Positions 1 through 9,498 of a stretch of DNA of 64,000 bases are shown in pieces. Location: assembly GCF_019956555.1 (NCBI RefSeq), contig NZ_JAHBDQ010000008.1:62001-126000 (forward strand). The letters are read 5' to 3'. Both the position numbers and the translations under genes were made by a program. The notes beneath the pieces were generated by a model. The model saw only the letters and a program-made list of their open reading frames with translations. It was not told the origin of the DNA and ran no database searches. The DNA comes from Pseudomonas sp. A-RE-19 (GTDB taxonomy: Bacteria > Pseudomonadota > Gammaproteobacteria > Pseudomonadales > Pseudomonadaceae). Position 1 is the first letter of the stretch. Each line of letters starts with the position of its first letter.

Positions 1-547
1 TTTGCCCATAAAACTCACCGGTTGCCAGGTAGCCGTCATCCCACAGATCAAGCGGTTCACTCGAGGCGCGACGGTGCCCGACCATCAACAGGTTGAGCCT
101 GTTCGACTCGCGACCGGCTTCAGAAATGGGCACCAGATGATTGAATGGCAGGACCTCGCGATTATCGACCATCAATACTTCGACCCGGGGATCATCATAG
201 AGAAACAACGCACTGCAGCTGCGATGAATGTTTTCCAGGGCTGTCGAAGCCGCTCCGTTCAAGCGCAAGGTGGCCACTCGCAGTTGAAACGTTGCGGGTG
301 CCCGGCAGGCGATACTCAGTTGCGCGGCGCGCAGCAGCGCCAGGGTGTAGCAGTTGTCGCGAGACCCGGACTGGATCGCCAGCACCTTGTAATCGCCGAT
401 ACGCTCCATGCCTCCGGCGGACACCATCAGGCGCTGAATCAACAATTGCAACGCCGTGCGCTCGGCACGAGAGAAAAACCCCAGCAAGCGCTGCAGTATT
501 TGTTGATAAACATAAGTCATTGCCTGTTCATGGGTATTGGTCATCAT
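1..547 (-). CDS. Unknown protein, C-terminus cut by window edge
   Basis: An open frame runs leftward from an ATG at 547 (in a double ATGATG) off the start of the window, giving at least 181 residues without a stop. The protein starts MMTNTHEQAMTYVYQQIL and contains a helical N-terminus followed by a mixed segment with RVEVLMVDNREVLPFNHL and SRDNCYTLALLRAAQL. I do not recognise the family. A weak AGG lies about nine bases before the start. The composition and codon use are those of a normal Pseudomonas gene. The plus-strand frame over the same bases is a shadow. Function is unknown. Confidence 0.7.
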   Translation of the reverse strand, partial: MMTNTHEQAMTYVYQQILQRLLGFFSRAERTALQLLIQRLMVSAGGMERIGDYKVLAIQSGSRDNCYTLALLRAAQLSIACRAPATFQLRVATLRLNGAASTALENIHRSCSALFLYDDPRVEVLMVDNREVLPFNHLVPISEAGRESNRLNLLMVGHRRASSEPLDLWDDGYLATGEFYGQ

Positions 548-669
548 TGTTTACCTGTTACTCATAAGTCCGATGCCACGCAAACGGTTTTATGCATAGC
601 GTGATGGGCTGCCTGTCATGAATGAAGTGCCGACTCATTATCAAATGCTAGCACTTAAGTTCTGTGTAA

Positions 670-915
670 TTATTTGAAATGATTGCGCGAGGCGAAACTC
701 CCAGACAGGGCAAGGCAGCCGCAACATCCCGCAGAATGCACGTCTCGGAGCTGCACCCAACTTCCTAGGAAATTTCCGACAGCGTCCCACAGACATTTAG
801 CACAAGAAATAAAGAAAGAAGTCGCCAATGATTTTATGGCAACGGAATGACGCCACACTATTTGTTGAGCATATATTGCCGCGCACTGAGAAGTTTCAGC
901 CTGATACTTGGCCAT
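670..915 (-). CDS. Doubtful small ORF (81 aa)
   Basis: An 81-codon frame with an ATG at 915 preceded by AAGGAA, a possible ribosome binding site. The product begins MAKYQAETSQ and its C-terminal half is Cys/Ser rich without a recognisable motif. It is the only candidate gene in the 500 bases between the edge gene and the mexS terminator. It may be spurious: the composition of the distal half does not look like a protein, and there is no supporting context. The rest of 548-1056 shows only a short TTCCTAGGAA palindrome (762-771). Confidence 0.25.
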   Translation of the reverse strand: MAKYQAETSQCAAIYAQQIVWRHSVAIKSLATSFFISCAKCLWDAVGNFLGSWVQLRDVHSAGCCGCLALSGSFASRNHFK

Positions 916-1050
916 GACTCTTTCCTTGAGATGAAAGTAATCATTCAATTATCAGGGCTTATATGATGATTAGAAGATACAGATTGAAAGAAAAAACCAG
1001 CTCAGTTGCTGAGCCAGCGCATGACCTGTCGTCTCATTTGGAAGGTATTG

Positions 1051-1082
1051 CAGCAAAAGAGTCCGTGTGGCCACGGACTCTT
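1051..1082 (-). terminator. Rho-independent terminator of mexS
   Basis: Perfect 11-bp stem (1057-1067 with 1072-1082, arm AAGAGTCCGTG) and a 4-base loop. Read on the minus strand it is followed by TTTTGCTG. It lies 10 bases after the mexS stop. Confidence 0.85.
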
Positions 1083-1091
1083 ACAGAGCGT

Positions 1092-2114
1092 TTATGCCGG
1101 TTCGATCTGAAGGGCGACCCGTTCGCGGCACGGGCATTCGTCCATGTAGCGGTGGGCTTCGACAAACTCGGAAAACGGGAAGACCCGGGTCTTGAGCGGC
1201 AGCAGCACACGGTCCGCGGTCAACTGATTGATGTCGCGCAGGGCGCGTTGCAGTGCGACCTGATCCTGAATGATGCCCAGTTCCGGCTTGCCGGTGAAGT
1301 TACCGATGCAGTGTACGAAGAACTGGATGTTCTTCTGGAACGCTGCGCAGGCCGGGAATGGCGTCTGGTTACCCCCTTGCAGGCCATAGAGGACCAGGCT
1401 GCCACGAGGTGCGAGCACATCGCCAAGCAGCGACATCTGCGGCCCGCCAAGACCATCGAACACCACATCGACGCCGCGGTTGTCAGTCATCTTGTTGATC
1501 TGCATCAGCAGATCCTGTTCTTCAGTAACGATGACTTTCTCGGCCCCCAGGGACAGCAGGTATTCTCGCTCATCCGCGGTTTTGGTCGCAGCGATCACTC
1601 GCACACCGAGAGCTTTGCCCAGTTGCACGAACGACGGCCCGGCGCAGTGGCTGGCGTCGGTCACCAGGGCGAATTGCCCGGGTTTGACTCGCGCCAGATC
1701 GACGTAAGCAAAATAAGCGATCAACAGTGGCGTGTAGTGCACGCTGGCTTCGATCGGGCTGAGCACGTCCGGGTAACGGGTCAATGCCGAGCGCGGCAGA
1801 ACGATCTGTTCGCCATAGACCGGATAGTCGTTGGGGCTTTCGGCCGGAAAGCTGGCGACCTTGTCACCGACCGCCAGGTCATCGACGCCCTCGCCGACCA
1901 TGGTGACCACGCCAGCCATTTCATGGCCAAGTCCTGAAGGCAGACGAGCATGGGATGAGGCCAGGTTCTGGCGCCAGAGAATGTCGTACCAGCTGATGCC
2001 AATCGCTTCGACGCGCACCTGCACTTCGCCCGGCGCAGGCAGAGCGGCCGCATGCTCTTCGCATTTGAGCACCTCGGCTGGACCAAACTTGTGAAAACGG
2101 ATCGTGCGGGACAT
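1092..2114 (-). CDS. mexS: MexS-type zinc-free quinone/alcohol oxidoreductase (MDR family)
   Basis: 340-residue medium-chain dehydrogenase/reductase. It has the N-terminal GroES-like fold (GLGHEMAGVV near residue 70) and a Rossmann NAD(P)-binding half (VTDASHCAGPSFVQLGKALG, then DNRGVDVVFDGLGGPQ). The start at 2114 (MSRTIRFHKFGPAEVLK) is chosen because GAGG lies eight bases before it; an ATG 15 bases further out lacks a site. The sequence and the divergent mexT neighbour match MexS of Pseudomonas aeruginosa, an oxidoreductase whose loss raises MexT activity, probably by letting an electrophilic or redox metabolite accumulate. A MexT-type box lies 78 bases upstream. Identity as MexS is from recalled family sequence plus context, not from a search. 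Confidence 0.85.
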   Translation of the reverse strand: MSRTIRFHKFGPAEVLKCEEHAAALPAPGEVQVRVEAIGISWYDILWRQNLASSHARLPSGLGHEMAGVVTMVGEGVDDLAVGDKVASFPAESPNDYPVYGEQIVLPRSALTRYPDVLSPIEASVHYTPLLIAYFAYVDLARVKPGQFALVTDASHCAGPSFVQLGKALGVRVIAATKTADEREYLLSLGAEKVIVTEEQDLLMQINKMTDNRGVDVVFDGLGGPQMSLLGDVLAPRGSLVLYGLQGGNQTPFPACAAFQKNIQFFVHCIGNFTGKPELGIIQDQVALQRALRDINQLTADRVLLPLKTRVFPFSEFVEAHRYMDECPCRERVALQIEPA

Positions 2115-2191
2115 CGCAAACCTCGTCAAAGTAACCTCTAATGCCCCGAACTCTATCTGGGCTTTCTACCCAAGACCATCAGTGGCTATTA

Positions 2192-2215
2192 ATAGTCGAC
2201 ATGCCTGTCATTGAT
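2192..2215 (-). promoter_or_regulatory. Putative MexT (nod-box-like) operator of mexS
   Basis: Read on the minus strand: ATCA, 5 bases, AGGCAT, 4 bases, ACTAT. This fits the MexT consensus as I recall it (ATCA-N5-GTCGAT-N4-ACYAT), with perfect outer elements and a C for G at the start of the inner GAT. It sits 78 bases before the mexS ATG in the mexS/mexT intergenic region. Confidence 0.6.
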
Positions 2216-2382
2216 TCCGCAGCGACGGCGACATCATCCAATGCCGTGAAAACCGAAGCAGCCTTTCAGAAAAATCTGAATTACCCTGTGCAGAGTACCA
2301 GTCTTTCCCCGTAAGATTCATGCCGGCCATTGTTCTCATATGGTCGCTCACGTCAAGTTTGCTGAATCTGCCAGGACTCCAG

Positions 2383-3297
2383 ATGAATCGTAATGACCTG
2401 CGTCGTGTCGACCTGAACCTGTTGATCGTTTTCGAAACACTGATGCACGAACGCAGCGTGACCCGCGCTGCGGAAAAATTGTTCCTTGGCCAACCCGCCA
2501 TCAGTGCGGCGCTTTCGCGTCTGCGCGGGCTGTTCGATGACCCGCTGTTCGTGCGCACCGGCCGCAGCATGGAGCCTTCCGCCCGGGCGGTGGAAATCTT
2601 CGCCCTGCTCTCGCCGGCGCTGGATTCTATTTCCACCGCGGTCAGTCGTGCGGCGGAGTTCGACCCCGCAACCAGCAACGCGGTGTTCCGTATCGGCCTC
2701 TCGGACGATGTCGAGTTCGCGCTGCTGCCAATGCTGCTCAAGCGGCTGCGCGCGGAATCGCCGGGGATCGTGCTGGTGGTGCGTCGGGCCAACTACATCC
2801 TGATGCCGAACCTGCTGGCCTCGGGCGAGATTTCCATTGGCGTCAGCTACACCGCCGATCTGCCGGCCAACGCCAAGCGCAAAGTGCTGCGCCGCAGCAT
2901 GCCGAAATTGTTGCGAGCCGACACGGTGCCGGGGCCGTTGAGCCTGGATGATTTCTGCGCCCGCCCCCACGCGTTGGTTTCGTTCGCGGGCGACCTGAGC
3001 GGCTTTATAGATGAAGAGCTGGAGAAACTGGGACGCAAACGGCATGTGGTGCTGGCGGTGCCGCAATTTAATGGGTTGAGCACACTGATCAGCGGGACTG
3101 ATATCGTGGCCACCGTCCCGGACTATACCGCCGAAGCGTTGACCGCGGCCGGTGGCGTTCGGGCTGAAGACCCGCCGTTGCCGGTGCGCAGTTTTGAATT
3201 GCACATGGCCTGGCGCGGGTCACAGGATAATGATCCGGGTGAGCGTTGGTTGAGGTCGCGGATTCAGATGTTTTTCGGGGACCCCGATAGCCTGTAA
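2383..3297 (+). CDS. mexT: MexT, LysR-type activator of mexEF-oprN
   Basis: 304-residue LysR-type regulator. The N-terminal winged helix-turn-helix reads VTRAAEKLFLGQPAISAALS, and the C-terminal effector domain ends MFFGDPDSL. The long frame opens at 2320, but the start MNRNDLRRVDLNLL at 2383 has AGGA seven bases upstream and matches the conserved beginning of LysR proteins. The reading frame is intact; P. aeruginosa laboratory strains often carry small indels in mexT. In the family, MexT activates mexEF-oprN and mexS and lowers oprD. Here it is divergent from mexS as in P. aeruginosa, but mexEF-oprN lies 13 kb away instead of next door. Confidence 0.88.
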   Translation: MNRNDLRRVDLNLLIVFETLMHERSVTRAAEKLFLGQPAISAALSRLRGLFDDPLFVRTGRSMEPSARAVEIFALLSPALDSISTAVSRAAEFDPATSNAVFRIGLSDDVEFALLPMLLKRLRAESPGIVLVVRRANYILMPNLLASGEISIGVSYTADLPANAKRKVLRRSMPKLLRADTVPGPLSLDDFCARPHALVSFAGDLSGFIDEELEKLGRKRHVVLAVPQFNGLSTLISGTDIVATVPDYTAEALTAAGGVRAEDPPLPVRSFELHMAWRGSQDNDPGERWLRSRIQMFFGDPDSL

Positions 3298-3318
3298 TGG
3301 AATTCCACAAAATTCCAT
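3297..3318 (+). terminator. Weak hairpin after mexT
   Basis: An 8-bp inverted repeat (ATGGAATT / AATTCCAT, 6-base loop) starts at the last base of the mexT stop. There is no good T-tract, so termination activity is uncertain. Confidence 0.35.
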
Positions 3319-3380
3319 AAAACTCTTTAATAACAATATCTTATTGGTATTTACAGTCTGTTGTCGCCTGTCTAAATCCA

Positions 3381-3961
3381 ATGGATTCCAAAGGGGGCAT
3401 AATTGGGGGCAAATTTCGACTTTTAAAAAACGGTGCCCCCACCGATGCCCCCCCAGATAACGCGCCTGTTTTCAGACGAAAACTCAGTGATGCCTTCATC
3501 CGCTCGCTGACTGAACCCGGCAAACACGCCGACGGCGAAGTCCCTAGGTCGGCGCCGATTGGCGTTACGTAGTCAGCAAGACCAAGCACCTGGATAAGAG
3601 CAAACACATCGTGCCGTTGCCTGAGCAAGCCTTGGTTCTGTTGCGCGAGCTACATAAAACCCGCGAGGTCGATGAAGAAGGCAATGGCTGGGGGTTCGTC
3701 TCGCCGGTCTATCCGGGTCGCCCCATCAATCCAACCTCCATCCTCAAGTCCTTTCAGCGTATTTGGCCGGAGTACGACATCACTGCCCACGGCTTTCGTG
3801 CTACCTACCGAACGATTGCCCATGAGCACTTAGGCATCGATCCAATCGTGCTTGAACTCTCATTATCCCACCGGATGCCAGGCGCTCTGGGGGCGGTGTA
3901 CGCGCGCGCGCAACTGCTAGCGCAACGCCGGGAGGCGCTCAGCAATGGGCGAACTACTTAG
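3381..3961 (+). pseudogene. Phage/P4-type tyrosine integrase, internally deleted
   Basis: The first part (from ATG 3381) encodes an arm-binding N-terminus with LSDAFIRSLTEPGKHADGE, the usual opening of P4-like integrases. Near 3540-3560 the frame breaks and the sequence resumes in another frame at WRYVVSKTKHLDKSKH (from 3560), leading to the catalytic C-terminal domain: HGFRATYRT (H-x-x-R), LSHRMP (second His box) and AVYARAQ with the nucleophile Tyr. The middle of the protein, several hundred residues in the family including the first catalytic Arg, is missing. This is a dead integrase and marks an old mobile-element insertion. No tRNA gene or paired attachment site was recognised beside it. 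Confidence 0.8.
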
Positions 3962-4002
3962 ACCAGTTGCGGCAAAATGCAGAGCGAGTGACGACAGATT
4001 GA

Positions 4003-4248
4003 ACCAGTAAACGGCAACTTGAGCGGCTGTTTGTCGCCGAAACCAGTAACACTCCAGCCCAATTCTACCGTCAGGTTCGACTCAGGTTTGGCCGATGGCT
4101 CCTCATCAGCTCGGATCGACATATAGGGGAAATCGCTTTCGAATGCGGGCTCGCCGATGCACCTCATTTCATTCGACATTTTCAGAACATGTTTGGCATG
4201 TCCCCCGGGAAATTGCGCAAAGAGTTGATGCGAAAAGCGACACAGTGA
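4003..4248 (+). pseudogene. C-terminal fragment of an AraC-family regulator
   Basis: An open segment after a TGA at 4000 encodes 81 codons with no start codon in place. It holds most of an AraC double helix-turn-helix: ERLFVAETSNTPAQFYRQVR, IGEIAFECGLADAPHFIRHF and FGMSPGKLRKELM. This is the usual end of GlxA/FtrA-like regulators (normally about 300 residues). The N-terminal two thirds are absent. Together with the broken integrase just upstream it shows decay and deletion at the left border of the sugar island. The antisense frame of 138 codons is a shadow. The following 4249-4504 shows no gene. Confidence 0.75.
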
Positions 4249-4504
4249 CGCAATTACAAACCCGATCACCGGATAAAAGGATAGTGACGTCGTCTCTCGC
4301 TCTGAGTGACTCGCCTGATAAAGCTTCAACAATGTTCGATCGACGATGGCGCTGAACGCCACAACGTTCAGCACCCTCTGACTCGCTCACTTCCTCTCGC
4401 GGTTCACCACTCCCTTCTGTTTGAGAAGAAGCGTTAGATTGCCCTCGCTATCCGCAGTTGTTGAAGCAGATCCGGGCTGATTGTCAGCACTGTCATTTCA
4501 GGAT

Positions 4505-5731
<1,227 letters not shown>

Positions 5732-5970
5732 TCATAACACCTTTGGTTTGTTATATTTATTGGACAAGGCCGATAACGCGAACAGCATGGTTTTGATTCA
5801 GATACGTGACTAATTCCACGCACCGGTTTCCGACAGGGAAATACCAAGTTAAATGGAATACAAAAGGCACTGCATTACCTGAACCAAAAGCATGCGAAAA
5901 ATCCAGGCAGTGCAAAGTGACCACGACGAGCTAACGATAAGGCATTAGTCCCGTCCAATCTTATGAGGCT

Positions 5971-7635
5971 CTACCCCCGATGACGTCCTCGGAAGAAATC
6001 TATAAGCCCCTGCGTCGAGGAGTCATCAGCCTGTTGCGCGTCATAGCGAGTCAAGAGGCTATGGACGCTATTGCTTAGCTCCTTGCCCAGTTCCACGCCC
6101 CATTGATCAAACGAGTTGACTCCCCAAATTACGCCTTGGACAAAGACCTTGTGCTCATAAAGGGCGATCAGCGCACCAAGGCTATGTGGATTGATGATCT
6201 CAAGAGCAACTGTATTGCTTGGCCGGTTACCGGGGATCACTTTATGCGGTGCCAGTCGTTCAATCTCACTGGATGAAAGGCCTTTGGCTTTTAGCTCTGC
6301 CTCAGCTTCACTGCGGGTTTTGCCCCACATCAGCGCTTGGCTTTGAGACAAGCAATTGGCGTACAGCCATTCCTGATGATCGGCCACTGGATTGTGGCTG
6401 ACCACAGGCACAATGAAGTCAGCTGGAATCAGAGGCGTTCCCTGATGCAGCAACTGGTGGTAAGCGTGCTGTCCGTTACACCCCACGCCGCCCCAGATTA
6501 CGGGGCCCGTGGTGCAGGACACTGGCGTGCCGTCATGACGAACACTTTTGCCATTTGACTCCATGTCCATCTGCTGCAGATGCTTAACGAAGTTGCGCAG
6601 GTAATGGTCATAGGGCAAGAAAGCATAACTTTGCGCACCCCAAAAGTTGTGATACCAAACGCCGAGTACCGCTAAAAGAACAGGAAGGTTCTGTTCCAAT
6701 GGTTCGTTCAGGAAATGCTGATCCATAGCGTACGCGCCGGATAGCAGTTCCTTGAAGTTAGCGATGCCAATGGCTAGAGCAATCGGCAGGCCAATTGCAG
6801 ACCATAGTGAGTAACGGCCACCGACCCAGTCCCACATAGGAAAGATGTTTGCTTCACGGATGCCGAAATCCAGCGCTGCCTGGCGATTACTTGTCACAGC
6901 AATGAAATGGCGATATAGCTTCTCTTCCGTCCCGCCCTTAGCCAAGTACCAGCTACGAGAAGCTTGTGCATTCTTCAAGGTTTCAAGCGTACCGAAGGTT
7001 TTGCTGGAGATGATAAACAGCGTTGTTTCTACGTTCAGTCCGGCTGTAACCTCTCGGAATTCACTGCCATCGATATTAGCCAGATAATGGCACCGCACCC
7101 CATGCCGAGCAAAAGGCGCCAGTGCCTCAGAGACAAGCTCCGGGCCCAGAAATGAGCCACCAATACCAATGTTTACGACATCGGTGATGACCTTGTCGTT
7201 GTAACCACGCCACAGATGGTTATGGATACGACTCACAACATCAGTCATCTGCGCCAGGGCGCCATGCACATCGCGCATCAAGTTGCGACCATCGACCATC
7301 AACGCGTCCCCCACTGGACGCCGCAGCGCGGTATGCAGCACTGGACGCCCCTCGGAGCCGTTGATTTTCTCTCCACTGAACATGGCATGCGCTGCCTGTT
7401 CCACGCCTGTCTCGCGAGCAAGGTTTACAAGTAATGAACGCGTTTCGTGATTGATCAGGTTTTTGGAGTAATCCAAAAAAAGCCCGCAGCCCGCCAAGGA
7501 AAAGTCTTGAAAGCGTTTACTGTCATCTCGAAAGGCATCGCGCATACTAAAATTTTTCATGCTCTCCCGATGGTCGAGCAGATTGCGCCATGCCGGCAGT
7601 GCAGTTACATCATTCGTTTTGTTGTAGTTATTCAT
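5971..7635 (-). CDS. pgi: Glucose-6-phosphate isomerase
   Basis: 554 residues, the usual length of Pseudomonas Pgi. Family signatures are present: [17 protein letters not shown] (phosphate-binding SIS region), the PGI signature around [13 protein letters not shown], and WGVELGKEL near the C-terminus. It interconverts glucose-6-P and fructose-6-P in the cytoplasm. The start at 7635 ([16 protein letters not shown]) has GAGGGG upstream and aligns with normal Pgi; the frame is open for another 21 codons. Its place between a LacI repressor and a porin, opposite a sugar ABC transporter, suggests an accessory copy that feeds imported fructose-6-P into glucose-6-P and the Entner-Doudoroff pathway. 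Whether a housekeeping pgi exists elsewhere cannot be seen. Confidence 0.92.
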   Translation of the reverse strand: MNNYNKTNDVTALPAWRNLLDHRESMKNFSMRDAFRDDSKRFQDFSLAGCGLFLDYSKNLINHETRSLLVNLARETGVEQAAHAMFSGEKINGSEGRPVLHTALRRPVGDALMVDGRNLMRDVHGALAQMTDVVSRIHNHLWRGYNDKVITDVVNIGIGGSFLGPELVSEALAPFARHGVRCHYLANIDGSEFREVTAGLNVETTLFIISSKTFGTLETLKNAQASRSWYLAKGGTEEKLYRHFIAVTSNRQAALDFGIREANIFPMWDWVGGRYSLWSAIGLPIALAIGIANFKELLSGAYAMDQHFLNEPLEQNLPVLLAVLGVWYHNFWGAQSYAFLPYDHYLRNFVKHLQQMDMESNGKSVRHDGTPVSCTTGPVIWGGVGCNGQHAYHQLLHQGTPLIPADFIVPVVSHNPVADHQEWLYANCLSQSQALMWGKTRSEAEAELKAKGLSSSEIERLAPHKVIPGNRPSNTVALEIINPHSLGALIALYEHKVFVQGVIWGVNSFDQWGVELGKELSNSVHSLLTRYDAQQADDSSTQGLIDFFRGRHRG

Positions 7636-7970
7636 GCCCAGCCCCTCTTCGCCAATATGGCTTGTGCCGTCTAAATCGACTCTTGTCTTGCCATTCAAAT
7701 TTAAGCATTTCGTAATTCTGCGAACGCAGAAGCGCCATCACAGGAATAAGCCCTGCATTTTGTAGTTACAACCAATTACCTGAAGAAAAACAAAACCGAA
7801 CGCGGGGCACTCAAGCAGAAAACACTGAAAACATACACATACGTGCACGACAAATGAAAACCAGGTGCTAGTCGTTTAGTCTCAAAGTTATCCAGGCGGC
7901 GAGACGTGAACAAGCGTCAAATAATTCACGTCTGCACCGCTAGATCCTCAGGACGAAACCCTGAGTACAG
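7636..7970. other. Intergenic lacI-pgi region
   Basis: 335 bases without a gene. It is AT-rich near pgi and holds a 9-bp inverted repeat AGACGTGAA / TTCACGTCT (7902-7910 and 7925-7933, 14-base spacer) just after lacI. This could be a weak terminator or an operator. The large palindrome found in front of the ABC transporter is not repeated here. Confidence 0.5.
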
Positions 7971-8981
7971 TCATTTGGGAGCGCCGCATGAATCTCGCTG
8001 AATTAAAGAAGGTTTCAATCTAATAGTCTGACGTCTACCCTCAGGTTGCTTGATACGCTTCAATAAAAGCTTCACAGCCTGGGCTCCGAGTTCCTCGAGA
8101 GGTTGCGCTACAACTGTCAATCTTGGGCTAAAAGCATCCGCCCAGTCGAAATCGTCAAAGCCAACCAACGCGATATCCTTTGGCACCTCAAGCCCCGCTT
8201 CACGAAGGGCCTGCATTGCACCAATGGTCATCAAGTTGTTTGCAGTCATTATTGCGGTGGGCGGGTGCTCTAGCGATAGCAAATGGCGAGTGGCTTCCAT
8301 TGCCGGCGCAATCGCCGATTCACCACAGCAAACCAATTGATCTTCGTACTCAATTCCAGCGTCAGCTAAAGCCGCACGGTAGCCGTCAATTCGCTCATGA
8401 GAAGAAGACTGGGTCAATCGTCCGGATACCATCCCGATACGCCGATGACCCAGCTTAATCAAATGTGCAATCAACTCTTGAGAGGAGTGCTTATTCTCTA
8501 CCCCCACCTGATCAAAAGACGTCGAGAGAAGTCGATCGATGAGAACCGTGGGTATCTTGTTGGCTTTTAAGTAATTAAATACTCGATTTTCTGGATCATA
8601 TTCCGAAGCGAGTACAATCCCGTCAACACGTCGCTCATGCAGTGCCTTGACCGCTTTGAGTTCCTGTTCCGGATCTCTTTGCGTATTGACCAGTATCATC
8701 ATCAAACCGCTTTTCGCGCATGCCGCTTCGATGGCACGTACTGTTTCACTGAAGTAATAGTTTGAAAGCGTAGCAATCGCCACGCCGATCGCACCCGAAC
8801 CCGAAGAGGAGCGAGCCAGAGACCGAGCGAGTGAGTTTCGAATATAGCCTACGGACTCTACAGCCTGATTCACACTACGGACGGTGTCAGGATGTACTTT
8901 ACGAGTACCGTTGAGAACATGAGATACCGTAGACATTGATACGTTCGCGGCTCTCGCGACATCGCTCATCTTTGCGCCCAC
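7971..8981 (-). CDS. LacI-family sugar repressor
   Basis: 336 residues. The N-terminal helix-turn-helix and hinge are typical (MSDVARAANVSMSTVSHVLN, then a YIRNSLARSL hinge region), followed by a periplasmic-binding-protein-like effector domain (GVAIATLSNYYFSE, DGIVLASEYDP, LVGFDDFDWADAFSPRLT). The start is a GTG at 8981 with GGAG nine bases upstream; the in-frame ATG four codons later has no site. It is divergent from the ABC transporter and upstream of pgi and the porin. It is the obvious candidate to bind the two perfect palindromes at 9282 and 9389. The effector is likely the transported sugar or its phosphate. Confidence 0.9.
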   Translation of the reverse strand: MGAKMSDVARAANVSMSTVSHVLNGTRKVHPDTVRSVNQAVESVGYIRNSLARSLARSSSGSGAIGVAIATLSNYYFSETVRAIEAACAKSGLMMILVNTQRDPEQELKAVKALHERRVDGIVLASEYDPENRVFNYLKANKIPTVLIDRLLSTSFDQVGVENKHSSQELIAHLIKLGHRRIGMVSGRLTQSSSHERIDGYRAALADAGIEYEDQLVCCGESAIAPAMEATRHLLSLEHPPTAIMTANNLMTIGAMQALREAGLEVPKDIALVGFDDFDWADAFSPRLTVVAQPLEELGAQAVKLLLKRIKQPEGRRQTIRLKPSLIQRDSCGAPK

Positions 8982-9131
8982 TGTGCATCACTCCTTTCTC
9001 ACGTGATTTGATGGATAGCGCTGAACTCATGTCCAGTTGCTACCTATTGTAAAGCTCACGGCGAGAAAATGCGTCGATGGCTCTCGGAATTGATGCCGGG
9101 GCGAGCCCGCAATTTCGTGAAAGACCCAGCG

Positions 9132-9192
9132 AGATGCGCAGCGCATCTGAAGTCTGTGAATCGAGATGGTGGAATCCGCTATGCAGCATAGC
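9132..9192. promoter_or_regulatory. Two short odd palindromes near lacI
   Basis: AGATGCGC-A-GCGCATCT (9132-9148) and GCTATGC-A-GCATAGC (9178-9192), both perfect around a central A. They lie between lacI and the large operators. A regulatory role is possible but nothing else supports it. Confidence 0.3.
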
Positions 9193-9281
9193 CGGGCACT
9201 CCTTTTTATTATCGTAGCGATCATCCTGCGAACCAATTGATGGACGCAGCAGCGCTTGTTGAAAAAAGCATAGCCGAGACG

Positions 9282-9303
9282 AAAGCGCTTGCGCAAGCGC
9301 TTT
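9282..9303. promoter_or_regulatory. LacI-type operator palindrome 1
   Basis: Perfect 22-bp palindrome with core GCGCTTGCGCAAGCGC, flanked by AAA/TTT. The same 22 bp occurs in operator 2; the centres are 112 bp apart, a spacing that would suit DNA looping by a tetrameric LacI-family repressor. Confidence 0.7.
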
Positions 9304-9388
9304 TCTAACATCCTTTTCATGTGCTCTTTGATCGGAGCTTCCCTAGGGGATGGACGTTGAAGTGCTTTTTGGAGAATTCCTCGAACGA

Positions 9389-9420
9389 AAAGGAAAGCGC
9401 TTGCGCAAGCGCTTTCCTTT
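9389..9420. promoter_or_regulatory. LacI-type operator palindrome 2 (32 bp)
   Basis: Perfect 32-bp palindrome, arm AAAGGAAAGCGCTTGC, 79 bases before the ABC transporter start. A poor promoter can be drawn across it (TTGCGC at 9401, then 17-18 bases to CTATGT/TATGTT near 9424), so bound repressor would cover the -35 element. Confidence 0.7.
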
Positions 9421-9498
9421 CGACTATGTTGCTCAAACAAGAACACCGATGAGAGGTTTCACCTGCTTCTCAAATCGGTAGATAAGGAGTTAACAGCT

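Noticed and set aside
963..1937. Long plus-strand frame of 324 codons over mexS
   Set aside because: It is the antisense of a clear MDR oxidoreductase, starts in non-coding DNA and has no family features.
3290..3420. Search for a tRNA attachment site beside the integrase remnant
   Set aside because: No cloverleaf or tRNA 3' end was found, and no matching direct repeat was seen at the right side of the sugar island.
3958..4374. Minus-strand frame of 138 codons
   Set aside because: The opposite strand encodes a clear AraC helix-turn-helix tail, so this frame is a shadow.
9027..9446. Minus-strand frame of 139 codons in the lacI-transporter intergenic region
   Set aside because: It is made largely of translated operator palindromes and has no ribosome binding site or recognisable domain.
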